Below the pieces are notes generated by a model, which saw only the letters and a list, made by a program, of their open reading frames with translations, searched no databases and was not told the origin of the DNA. A stretch of 17,156 nucleotides of DNA from Myxococcales bacterium (GTDB lineage Bacteria > Myxococcota > Polyangia > Fen-1088), in contig PMLH01000493.1 in assembly GCA_003159055.1 (NCBI GenBank), forward strand, positions 1 to 17,156. Direction: 5' to 3'. The position numbers and the translations under genes are program-made. This document shows, one piece after another, positions 6,666-12,700 of this stretch (positions are counted from its first letter, which is position 1; each line of letters begins with the position of its first letter).

Positions 6666-7589
6666 TCAACGAAATACCAGCCGCGACACCCCGAGGGTCG
6701 CCATCAGGTCTAGGCGTGGGAGCGCTGCATCCGACTGCGAGCCCGACAGCACGGCTCGCTGTTGCCGGGCCCACAAGTCGGTGCGAAATTCCAACCACAG
6801 AGTCCAACCGCCGATCTTGCGTTGTCCGCGCAGTCCTGCCCCGACACCGTACTCGAAGACATCCTGCCGATTGCTCGGCGCGAAACCGTTTCCCGACGCC
6901 GTCAGCCAGCCGAGCAGCACGTCAGCATCGGCTGACGCCTGCCAGAAAGAACCGGAGGCAGCCCCGAGCGATTGCCACCCGAGCCCCAGGGAGGCGTGCG
7001 TGCGTCGCCAGCTTACTTGGCCAATATCCAGGTTGCGCTGCCGACTCGTCTGCGTGGTCACGGCCGTGCGAGCCTGCCCATGTGAGCCTGCCCGTCCTGC
7101 CAGCACTTCGAGGTTTCCCGCCGCCGCGAGTCCCCCCACCAAGCCCGCCCCGCCCCCGGCCCCGAGCCACCCTTGGATCGCCCCTACGCCAGGCTCGGCC
7201 GTTGCCTTTGCCATGACTGTGGGCTGAGCTGCTTGCTCGATTGAAGCAAGCTGTGCCATGGGTTGCGTCTCTGGTGGCGTCTCCCATGCTGCCAGAACGG
7301 TCGCGATCGTGTCCGCCATCTCATCGCATTCACCCTGCACGGCCAAGCGACGGTCTGCCACGACGCTCGCATCCGACCGGACCAGGCGCAGATGGAGCGC
7401 CATCATTCCGTCTGGCCCGGTTGTCGCGCCGTCGACCCATGCCACGTCCTCCGTCTCCGCACCACTGGGAAGCAACGGGGCCAGCTTCGCCAAGATAGAC
7501 TCGCTCGACGGACAGCTCGTGGCACTGCGGACATCGATCCCATGTGCCCAAGAGATCATCGCCACAATCATCGAGAACGAGGACAACAT
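6666..7589 (-). CDS. Secreted hypothetical protein with C-terminal beta-rich region, upstream of ECF sigma
   Basis: No named family is recognised. From ATG 7589 the product is 307 residues and starts with a signal-peptide-like stretch (MLSSFSMIVAMISWAHG). The N-terminal half has a SCPSSESILAKLAPLLP motif, a WVDGA...MALHLRLVRSDA strand pair and a DRRLAVQGECDEMADTIATVLAAWE stretch (interrupted here only by spacing); this Cys-Cys pattern is one I associate with unknown myxobacterial proteins near ECF sigma genes. The second half is Gly-rich, with alternating aromatic and polar residues and a terminal Phe-Arg (SRLVFR), which suggests an outer-membrane beta barrel or periplasmic beta domain. The frame is open back to GTG 7664, giving 25 more residues; the start is uncertain. 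It runs in the same direction as the sigma gene, 38 bp upstream, so it probably belongs to that transcription unit. Confidence 0.65.
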   Translation of the reverse strand: MLSSFSMIVAMISWAHGIDVRSATSCPSSESILAKLAPLLPSGAETEDVAWVDGATTGPDGMMALHLRLVRSDASVVADRRLAVQGECDEMADTIATVLAAWETPPETQPMAQLASIEQAAQPTVMAKATAEPGVGAIQGWLGAGGGAGLVGGLAAAGNLEVLAGRAGSHGQARTAVTTQTSRQRNLDIGQVSWRRTHASLGLGWQSLGAASGSFWQASADADVLLGWLTASGNGFAPSNRQDVFEYGVGAGLRGQRKIGGWTLWLEFRTDLWARQQRAVLSGSQSDAALPRLDLMATLGVSRLVFR

Positions 7590-7681
7590 CACCACGATGT
7601 AACCACGGGAATTCCGACCCTTGTAGAAAAATGAAACTTTCGCCTTCGCGCCAGACAACCGCACGGATGGAGGCTCTCATC

Positions 7682-8680
7682 ATGCAAATCAAAACTCGCT
7701 TTGTGACCCCACTCACGCTCATCGTTCTGGTCGCCTGCTCTGACAACGACCTCAACGTCGGGACCGTCGACGGCGCTCCATCCAATCCCGCCGGCACCGG
7801 CGGGATTGGACTCACCTCGACCGGCGGAGTCGGCGGAAGCGGCGGACTTGACGACAGTGACGGCGGAGTCGGCGGGAACGGCGGGGTCGGCGGTGGTGAC
7901 GGCGCGGTCGCCGGAAATGTCTCTGAGTCCGGCGCTGCCACCCAAACCACTTGCGATCCGCTTGCACCCGCTCTCAAGCCCATCACCCTGGGCAGCGTCC
8001 TCGCTGCCGGCAAGAGCGCCACTGGCACCATCTACGCCGTGGATCAGGTCGACACCACCCAGCGCGTCTTCGTCTCCGACGGCAGCGGAACCCTGGTCCG
8101 CCAGCGCGTGACCGGCAGCGGAAGCGGCTCCGGCCCCACCTTCTACGTCTTCGATGTGGAGAACATCGCCCAGCCCTTCGTTCTGCAGATCGACATGCCC
8201 GCCGGTGCCAGCGTGCGCATGGGCGTCCTGCAGGGGACGCTCAAAGACAGCAAGACCCTGGTCATCGGTCAAGACGGCGAAGAGCTGACCGTCTTGCCGA
8301 GCACTGCCATCGCCGGCATGCCCCTGCGCAATCTGCCGGGCGATGTCTACGTCGAGTACGTCGCCACGCTGCCCGACGGCCAGCTCATGCTCGTCACCCG
8401 CCCCGTCGACGACTGGAGCTACGCCGACTTCCGACTGTTTTTGGGCGCGCTCAATGCCGTCATCGAGCGCCCCGTCGACAGCGTCACCCGCCTTAAGGAT
8501 GGCGGCACGACCACCATTCTCTTCCAGCTCGACGGCACCCAGGCCAGCGCGTACTTCCCCTTCGTCAGAGCCGATGCGGGCGTTTCTCCCGCGCCCGCCA
8601 CTCTCACCGTCGCTGGCGTGGCCACCTCCCTGACCCGCCAAAACACGCCGCCGACCACCGCAAGCTATCTTTGCCTCTGA
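7682..8680 (+). CDS. Putative lipoprotein with Gly-rich linker
   Basis: A 332-residue product with a short positively charged N-terminus, a hydrophobic core and a lipobox LVAC with C19, so it should be cleaved and lipidated by the Lgt/Lsp pathway. Residues about 38-78 form a Gly-rich, Ser/Asp-sprinkled linker (TGGVGGSGGLDDSDGGVGG), a habit common in Polyangia lipoproteins. The remainder (about 90-332) has no motif I recognise; it is Val/Thr/Asp-rich and probably beta-structured, with a lone Cys near the start of the domain and one near the end (SYLCL). GGAGG at 7669-7673, 8 nt before ATG 7682, fixes the start; an upstream open frame to 7544 lacks support. It diverges from the sigma-cluster gene with a 92-bp gap. 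The function is unknown. Confidence 0.8.
   Translation: MQIKTRFVTPLTLIVLVACSDNDLNVGTVDGAPSNPAGTGGIGLTSTGGVGGSGGLDDSDGGVGGNGGVGGGDGAVAGNVSESGAATQTTCDPLAPALKPITLGSVLAAGKSATGTIYAVDQVDTTQRVFVSDGSGTLVRQRVTGSGSGSGPTFYVFDVENIAQPFVLQIDMPAGASVRMGVLQGTLKDSKTLVIGQDGEELTVLPSTAIAGMPLRNLPGDVYVEYVATLPDGQLMLVTRPVDDWSYADFRLFLGALNAVIERPVDSVTRLKDGGTTTILFQLDGTQASAYFPFVRADAGVSPAPATLTVAGVATSLTRQNTPPTTASYLCL
7781..7810. repeat. 30-nt near-perfect palindrome inside the lipoprotein gene
   Basis: TCCAATCCCGCCGG (7781-7794), CA, then CCGGCGGGATTGGA (7797-7810): 14-bp perfect arms around a 2-nt centre. As RNA it would form a very stable GC hairpin about 100 nt into the message, at the start of the Gly-rich linker (codons for SNPAGTGGIG). 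No T run follows, so it is not an ordinary terminator. It could be an operator, an inserted palindromic repeat or an mRNA structure. Confidence 0.85.
7823..7875 (+). repeat. Direct repeat in the Gly-rich linker
   Basis: GGCGGAGTCGGCGG occurs at 7823-7836 and again at 7862-7875, 39 bp apart, each followed by a similar (A/G)A(G/A)CGGCGG stretch. It codes for the GGVGG units of the linker and is consistent with slippage growth of low-complexity coding DNA. Confidence 0.55.
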
Positions 8681-8738
8681 GCGCGGGTCACGCTGCTGTA
8701 CTGAGTGACGGCGGGCAAGTCTCTCGCCACTCTTTCCG

Positions 8739-8748
8739 GTTGCGCAAC
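8739..8748. promoter_or_regulatory. GTTGCGCAAC palindrome upstream of hemF
   Basis: A perfect 10-bp palindrome 70 bp before the hemF start, in the 138-bp gap after the lipoprotein gene. A small GAGGG/CCCTC hairpin (8757-8772) follows. It may be an operator, but no known consensus was recognised; it is not an FNR box (TTGAT-N4-ATCAA). Confidence 0.2.
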
Positions 8749-8818
8749 TTGGTAAAGAGGGGTTCTGCCCTCGGTGTGGAGGACGAGCGAAGCAGACATG
8801 GTATTCTGAGCCCTGCCG

Positions 8819-9778
8819 ATGGGCACTTCTTCAGACAGCGACCTCGAGGCGCGGACTGTAGCCTTCTTTTGCGACCTGCAGGATCGCATCGTCGAGCAGC
8901 TGCGCGCGATTGACGGACGGCCATTTCGCGAGGACCTGTGGCAGCGACCGGGTGGCGGGGGAGGGCGGTCTTGCGTGCTTGCCGATGGCGGGGTGTTCGA
9001 GAAGGCGGGTGTGAATTTTTCGGATGTATCGGGCGAGATGCGGCCGGATTTCGCCAACAGCTTGCCGGGTGACGGCACCGCGTTTCGAGCGGCGGGGCTT
9101 TCGTTGGTGCTACACCCGCGCAGCCCGCGCGTGCCGACGGTGCATGCGAACCTGCGCTTCATTCGTCGTGGACCGGCGGCGTGGTTCGGTGGCGGTACGG
9201 ATCTGACGCCGTACTATGTCGTTCCCGAGGATGCGACCCTGTTTCATCGAACCCTGAAGGAAATCTGTGGCCGGCACGAGGCTTCGCTGTATGCGCGATT
9301 CAAGCGCTGGTGCGACCGGTACTTTTTTCTTCCCCATCGCAACGAGCCGCGCGGCGTGGGCGGGATCTTCTTCGACTATCTGGGCGCTGGCGCCGAGCTG
9401 ACCGCGGGCGAGCCAGCCGCGCCCACGTTGACGACTTGGGAAGAGGACGCCGAGCGGGTGTTCTCGTTCGTGCGCGATCTGGGCCAGCACCTCATGGATG
9501 CGTACCTTGCCATCGTTGCGCGCCGTCGCGACGAGCCTTGGGGCGAGCGCGAGCGCGAGTGGCAGCTCCTGCGCCGCGGGCGCTACGTCGAATTCAACTT
9601 GGTCTACGACCGCGGCACTCTGTTTGGTCTGCGCACCGACGGTCGCACGGAATCGATCTTGATGTCGTTGCCGCCCGAGGTGAAGTGGCACTACGGCGCA
9701 ACCCCCGAGCCGGGCTCGCCCGAGGACCGCTCGCTCGCCGAAATCTGTGCAAAGCGCGATTGGGCCGAGGAAGACTGA
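8819..9778 (+). CDS. hemF: Oxygen-dependent coproporphyrinogen III oxidase HemF
   Basis: HemF decarboxylates two propionates of coproporphyrinogen III to vinyl groups with O2, giving protoporphyrinogen IX in heme synthesis; it acts as a soluble dimer. The 319-residue product carries the family hallmarks: SLVLHPRSP, VPTVHANLRF, AAWFGGGTDLTPYY (121-133), PRGVGGIFFDYL and the C-terminal GRYVEFNLVYDRGTLFG block followed by RTESILMSLPP. Histidines H99, H109, H143 and H173 fit the four conserved metal/substrate histidines of the family. ATG 8819 is the first start after an in-frame TGA; no Shine-Dalgarno is evident just upstream. It stands apart from its neighbours (138 bp before, and the leuA control region right after). 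The leuA promoter begins only 10 bp after its stop. Need for O2 implies at least periodic aerobic life. Confidence 0.97.
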   Translation: MGTSSDSDLEARTVAFFCDLQDRIVEQLRAIDGRPFREDLWQRPGGGGGRSCVLADGGVFEKAGVNFSDVSGEMRPDFANSLPGDGTAFRAAGLSLVLHPRSPRVPTVHANLRFIRRGPAAWFGGGTDLTPYYVVPEDATLFHRTLKEICGRHEASLYARFKRWCDRYFFLPHRNEPRGVGGIFFDYLGAGAELTAGEPAAPTLTTWEEDAERVFSFVRDLGQHLMDAYLAIVARRRDEPWGEREREWQLLRRGRYVEFNLVYDRGTLFGLRTDGRTESILMSLPPEVKWHYGATPEPGSPEDRSLAEICAKRDWAEED

Positions 9779-9788
9779 ACAGTTCGAC

Positions 9789-9819
9789 TTGACGACCGCC
9801 GATCTCCAGAGCATTCTAT
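9789..9819 (+). promoter_or_regulatory. Candidate leuA leader promoter
   Basis: TTGACG (9789-9794) is a good -35. With a 17-nt spacer the -10 would be CATTCT (9812-9817); with 19 nt it would be TTCTAT (9814-9819), both weak. Either places transcription start around 9824-9828, on or a few bases before the leader ATG. That fits the lack of a Shine-Dalgarno before the leader peptide. Confidence 0.4.
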
Positions 9820-9827
9820 CCGTACAC

Positions 9828-9890
9828 ATGCGATTGACCTCTCAGCTTCTTCTCTCCGTGCTGCTCCTTAGCGGCGCGAGAGAGGTCTGA
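9828..9890 (+). CDS. leuL: leu leader peptide (attenuator peptide), 20 codons
   Basis: A short frame ATG 9828 to TGA 9888-9890 encodes MRLTSQLLLSVLLLSGAREV. Seven of 20 residues are leucine, in two triplets (CTT CTT CTC at 9846-9854 and CTG CTC CTT at 9861-9869) plus one TTG. It lies 102 bp before leuA and is followed by a terminator that its translation can control, exactly the arrangement of leucine leader peptides in enteric bacteria. Its role is to measure charged tRNA-Leu: a ribosome stalled on the Leu codons frees the antiterminator. There is no ribosome site upstream, so translation is probably leaderless from a start at or next to the 5' end. It has no function expected as a protein and is too short for automatic gene callers. 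Confidence 0.88.
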   Translation: MRLTSQLLLSVLLLSGAREV

Positions 9891-9943
9891 GCGTAGTCGC
9901 CAACCAAACCCTCTCTCGCGGAAGCCGGAGAGGGTTTTGGTTT
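9836..9943 (+). promoter_or_regulatory. Ribosome-mediated leucine attenuator (protector, antiterminator and terminator segments)
   Basis: Segment 1, GACCTCTC (9836-9843), pairs perfectly with segment 2, GAGAGGTC (9880-9887), enclosing the Leu codons. Segment 2 in a longer form, CGCGAGAGAGG (9875-9885), pairs perfectly over 11 bp with segment 3, CCTCTCTCGCG (9910-9920): the antiterminator. Segment 3 also forms the 5' arm of the terminator with segment 4 (GAGAGGG, 9928-9934). The three pairings exclude each other. Stalling at Leu codons covers segment 1 and favours 2:3, so leuA is transcribed. Reaching the stop codon covers segment 2 and favours 3:4, so transcription ends. All pairings were read directly; the mechanism is that of known leu/trp/his attenuators. 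Confidence 0.85.
9904..9943 (+). terminator. Intrinsic terminator of the leuA attenuator
   Basis: AAACCCTCTC (9906-9915) pairs with GAGAGGGTTT (9928-9937), 10 bp, with possible extension through CC/GG around a bulged T. A TTTTGGTTTAT tract follows or closes the stem. The loop is 12 nt and may hold a small GC-GGAA-GC helix. Confidence 0.85.
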
Positions 9944-9957
9944 ATCTGGGCCAGGGC

Positions 9958-9988
9958 CGTCTCCGAACAAACCCAAACCAAGGAGACG
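9958..9988 (+). promoter_or_regulatory. Hairpin covering the leuA ribosome binding site
   Basis: CGTCTCC (9958-9964) is perfectly complementary to GGAGACG (9982-9988), 7 bp with a 17-nt loop. The 3' arm contains the core of the leuA Shine-Dalgarno AAGGAG (9980-9985), which sits 7 nt before ATG 9993. In the loop, AAACCCAAACC (9969-9979) could instead pair at 10 of 11 positions with the terminator tail GGTTTTGGTTT (9933-9943). This suggests that folding of the attenuator may also affect translation; it is untested. Confidence 0.45.
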
Positions 9989-9992
9989 CTCG

Positions 9993-11663
9993 ATGTTCGA
10001 CGCCCGAAAGTACAAGCCCCTGCCGAACCCTGGATTTTTCGACCCGGCTTTCGACCAACGATGGCCCGCGTGTACGCTCGACCACGCGCCCACCTGGTGC
10101 AGCGTGGATCTGCGCGACGGCAACCAGGCGCTGGCGGAGCCGATGGGACACGAGCGCAAGTTGCGACTGTTCGAGAAGCTGGTCGCGGTGGGCTTCAAAG
10201 AGATTGAGGTTGGTTTTCCCGCGGCCTCGCAGACTGATTTCGATTTCGTGCGCTTTCTGATTGAACAGCACCGCATCCCGGACGATGTGACGATCCAGGT
10301 CCTGACGCAGGCGCGGGAAGCCCTGATCAAACGGACGGTCGATTCATTGTGCGGCTCCCGCCGCGCCATCATTCACCTGTACAATTCCACCAATCCCCTC
10401 CAGCGCCGGGTGGTCTTTCGCATGAGCAAGGCCGACGTGCGCGACCTGGCGGTGCGTGGCACGCGATACTTGCGCGAGTGTGTGGCCGCATTGCAGGGGA
10501 CCGAGGTTGTCTTGCAGTATTCGCCCGAGAGCTTCAGCGCCACGGAGCTGGACTTTGCGGTCGAGGTGGTCGACGCGGTGGTGGACACATGGAATCCGAC
10601 GGCATCGCGCAAGGTGATCGTCAACCTGCCCGCCACGGTCGAGTCGTCGACGCCGAATGTGTACGCGGACCAGATCGAATGGATGCACACCCACATCCGC
10701 CGGCGTGACGAGATCGTGCTCAGCGTACACACGCACAACGATCGCGGCTGTGCAGTGGCCGCCGCTGAGTTGGCCATGTTGGCCGGCGCGGAACGCGTGG
10801 AAGGAACCTTGTTCGGCAACGGCGAGCGAACCGGAAACGCAGACATCGTGACACTGGCCATGAACCTCTTTTCCCAGGGCATTGCGCCAGGCCTGGATTT
10901 CTCCGACTTGCCCGGCTTGGTTGAGACCTTCGAGGCATGCAACCAGATGCCGGTGCCCGCGCGGCAGCCATACGCTGGCGAGTTGGTGTTCACCGCATTT
11001 TCTGGCTCGCACCAGGATGCCATCGCGAAGGGCCTCTCGGCGCGGGTACGCGAGGCGAATCCGACTTGGGAAGTGCCGTACCTGCCCATCGATCCAGCCG
11101 ATGTGGGGCGCGCCTACGAGCCGCTGATCCGAATCAATAGCCAGTCCGGCAAGAGTGGCGTGAGTTATGTGCTGGAGCAGGTTCATGGCTATCGAGTGCC
11201 CAAGCAACTGGCGATCGAGATCAGCCAACGGGTCCAGGAAGCCACCGATGCGACCGGCAAGGAGTTGGCGCCGGCCGACGTGTTGGCCATCTTCGAGGGC
11301 GGCTACCTGTCAGCGTCGGGCCGCTTCGCCCTGGTCGACTACCAAGTCGAGCATGTCGACAAACACCGTTGCCACGTGAGCGCGCGTCTCGGCGACCACG
11401 GCCAAGAAATCGGGATCTTCGGGGAAGGGGAGGGGACCATCGACGCGTTCGTGGCGGCCGTGTCATCGCATGTGGGCACGCCTTTCACCGTGGCCGACTA
11501 CAGTGAGCACGCCATGGGCGGAGGCGCCGACGCCGAAGCAGCGGCCTATGTAAGGCTGGCGCGCGATTCTGGAAAGCAAGCCTTCGGCGCCGGCCGGGAT
11601 CGCGACATCGTGAAGGCATCGTTGGTCGCGGTTCTGCGAGCGCTTAACGCGCTGGTTGTCTAG
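9993..11663 (+). CDS. leuA: 2-isopropylmalate synthase, LeuA type 2
   Basis: LeuA condenses 2-oxoisovalerate with acetyl-CoA to 2-isopropylmalate, the first committed step to leucine, in the cytosol as a divalent-metal enzyme. The 556-residue length and the N-terminal pattern (KYKPLPNPGF, then DHAPTWCSVDLRDGNQAL) mark the longer type-2 form of actinobacteria and some proteobacteria. The HMGL-like TIM barrel holds the metal ligand D42 region (VDLRDGNQ, 38-44), the HxH metal motif H246/H248 in SVHTHNDRG and GNGERTGN (275-282). SGKSGVSYVLEQ (385-396) and a C-terminal LeuA dimer/regulatory domain (about 436-555) follow, so feedback by leucine is expected. AAGGAG sits 7 nt before ATG 9993. Upstream lies the leucine attenuator. 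No other leu gene is next to it; the end overlaps the convergent YtxH gene by 4 bp. Confidence 0.97.
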   Translation: MFDARKYKPLPNPGFFDPAFDQRWPACTLDHAPTWCSVDLRDGNQALAEPMGHERKLRLFEKLVAVGFKEIEVGFPAASQTDFDFVRFLIEQHRIPDDVTIQVLTQAREALIKRTVDSLCGSRRAIIHLYNSTNPLQRRVVFRMSKADVRDLAVRGTRYLRECVAALQGTEVVLQYSPESFSATELDFAVEVVDAVVDTWNPTASRKVIVNLPATVESSTPNVYADQIEWMHTHIRRRDEIVLSVHTHNDRGCAVAAAELAMLAGAERVEGTLFGNGERTGNADIVTLAMNLFSQGIAPGLDFSDLPGLVETFEACNQMPVPARQPYAGELVFTAFSGSHQDAIAKGLSARVREANPTWEVPYLPIDPADVGRAYEPLIRINSQSGKSGVSYVLEQVHGYRVPKQLAIEISQRVQEATDATGKELAPADVLAIFEGGYLSASGRFALVDYQVEHVDKHRCHVSARLGDHGQEIGIFGEGEGTIDAFVAAVSSHVGTPFTVADYSEHAMGGGADAEAAAYVRLARDSGKQAFGAGRDRDIVKASLVAVLRALNALVV

Positions 11664-11923
11664 GCCTCGCTCGCGCTCGATCTCGCCCCGTCGGGGACCT
11701 TCTCTTCGTCTTTGCCAGGGCGGATCTTGGCGCGGATGTCGTGGCGCAATTCGCGCCCAGGCTTGGGCGCGAGCAGAAGGGCGACCCCGGCTCCGACCAA
11801 GAGCCCGATGCCGAACGTGCCCAGCGTCCCTAGAAGCTCCCCGGTGAACGATTGCTTGCTCTGTAATCCCAAAAGTCCGAGGAAGTCGTCCTTGTCCATG
11901 TCTTTCAGGTCCTGCAGTTTCAT
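11660..11923 (-). CDS. YtxH-domain small membrane protein
   Basis: An 87-residue protein with one membrane segment (about 33-52, FGIGLLVGAGVALLLAP) followed directly by KPGRELRHDIRAKI, the YtxH signature of a Gly-rich helix ending in LLAPxxGRELR. The tail is charged. AAGGAG lies about 8 nt before ATG 11923, and the start overlaps the stop of the gene before it (11920-11923), so it is the last member of the five-gene cluster. YtxH proteins are linked to general stress in Bacillus; the molecular role is unclear. Its stop overlaps that of convergent leuA, leaving no room for a terminator between the two. Confidence 0.85.
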   Translation of the reverse strand: MKLQDLKDMDKDDFLGLLGLQSKQSFTGELLGTLGTFGIGLLVGAGVALLLAPKPGRELRHDIRAKIRPGKDEEKVPDGARSSASEA

Positions 11924-12201
11924 GATGATTCTCCTTTGTCACCCGACGGACGCGCCGTTTTGGCGGTCTGCCCTATGCACCATCCGAGCTCTTTTTCCAG
12001 GCGTGGCAATGCCGCCATCACGCCGATGCGCAACGCCGCGCCGGCGACGCGCCCCGTGAGTCGGGTAAACAGCCCGCCACCCAAGATGAATCCCGCGCCC
12101 AACGCGCCGGCCACCATTCCATAAGGGTTGCGTTCCACGCGACCCTCGATGTCGGCGATGTCCCTGATGATATCGACCAGGCTTCTCTGTGCTGGCGTCA
12201 T
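11920..12201 (-). CDS. Small hypothetical membrane protein of the envelope cluster
   Basis: A 93-residue protein of no family I can name. An N-terminal helix (SLVDIIRDIADIEGRVERNP) is followed by a Gly/Ala-rich hydrophobic stretch (about 29-46, MVAGALGAGFILGGGLF) and a second apolar stretch (about 50-66), then a short charged tail. GGGAG lies about 6 nt before ATG 12201. It is separated by 9 bp from the DUF883-like gene and overlaps YtxH by 4 bp. Gene position and build suggest a small inner-membrane partner of its neighbours. Confidence 0.75.
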   Translation of the reverse strand: MTPAQRSLVDIIRDIADIEGRVERNPYGMVAGALGAGFILGGGLFTRLTGRVAGAALRIGVMAALPRLEKELGWCIGQTAKTARPSGDKGESS

Positions 12202-12210
12202 GATGTCTCC

Positions 12211-12426
12211 CTAACTGCGCCTGCGAGCGACCCGCGCAAAGAGGTAGCCGAGCCCCAAAGCAGCCATCAAACAGGCCGCTGGGTGCTCCTTGATGAATCC
12301 TTGGGCCCTTTCATTGATTGATTGGATTCGCTGTTTCAGCTCTTCGATGTGCGGTCGCAGCCCTGCGTTGCCATCATTTGCGGCTTCTGCTTCTCCTGAC
12401 TTTTCGTGGGAAGCGGTCGTGTCCAT
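12211..12426 (-). CDS. DUF883/ElaB-YqjD-like membrane protein
   Basis: A 71-residue protein with an acidic, Ala-rich N-terminus, a coiled-coil-like helix (HIEELKQRIQSINERAQGFI) and a C-terminal anchor HPAACLMAALGLGYLFARVARRRS-type segment closing on basic residues. That is the C-terminal architecture of the DUF883 family, in which E. coli YqjD and ElaB are C-tail-anchored inner-membrane proteins associated with ribosomes in stationary phase. ATG 12426 is preferred because AAGGAG lies 7 nt upstream; the frame is open to 12510 but that extension overlaps the previous gene and looks unrelated. It is 25 bp after the DUF3618-like gene. Confidence 0.8.
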   Translation of the reverse strand: MDTTASHEKSGEAEAANDGNAGLRPHIEELKQRIQSINERAQGFIKEHPAACLMAALGLGYLFARVARRRS

Positions 12427-12451
12427 GCTGGGTCTCCTTGGTGTCCTTCGT

Positions 12452-12700
12452 CTACTTGTGCCTGCCGTGAAAGTCGTGCGCCCACGTTCCGAGCAAGGCG
12501 CCAACCCCAAAAGCCAGTGCCACCGACAAGAGTGGCTTCTGTCGAACCCATTCGCGCCAATCCAAGCTGCGTGAAATCTCTCGCTGCAGGGCCATCACCG
12601 ATACGGCAACGGTCTCTCGGGCCCGGGCGATGTCTGTCTCGGCGCGCACGATCTCGGGATCGCGAACGCAGTTATTTTCGTCGTTCCTGGCCGCGGTCAT
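12452..12700 (-). CDS. DUF3618-like membrane protein
   Basis: An 82-residue protein with the DPEIVRAETDIARARETVA pattern typical of DUF3618, in which a DPxxIxxEIxxTRxxL helix precedes a membrane segment. The membrane segment is about residues 56-73 (PLLSVALAFGVGALLGTW), closing on His/Arg/Lys. A GAGGGGAG ribosome site precedes ATG 12700, whose codon overlaps the holin-like gene's stop (12697-12700). DUF3618 genes often lie beside Phage_holin_3_6 genes, as here. The function is unknown; a structural role at the inner membrane is likely. Confidence 0.8.
   Translation of the reverse strand: MTAARNDENNCVRDPEIVRAETDIARARETVAVSVMALQREISRSLDWREWVRQKPLLSVALAFGVGALLGTWAHDFHGRHK

Noticed and set aside
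6628..6807. N-terminal extension of the ECF sigma gene to 6807
   Set aside because: It would overlap the preceding gene by over 140 bp and its residues do not resemble sigma sequence; the sigma-2 region starts soon after Met 6627.
7589..8641. 350-codon minus-strand frame over the lipoprotein gene
   Set aside because: Antisense of a well-supported gene with ribosome site, signal and lipobox; the reverse product is Gly/Asp-rich with no motif.
8793..8812. Similarity between the end of hydG (GACATGGTGTTCTGAG) and sequence before hemF (GACATGGTATTCTGAG)
   Set aside because: About 16 shared positions with no continued similarity on either side; most likely chance, and the resulting 3-codon frame has no support.
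10344..11228. 294-codon minus-strand frame inside leuA
   Set aside because: Antisense shadow of a fully recognisable enzyme.
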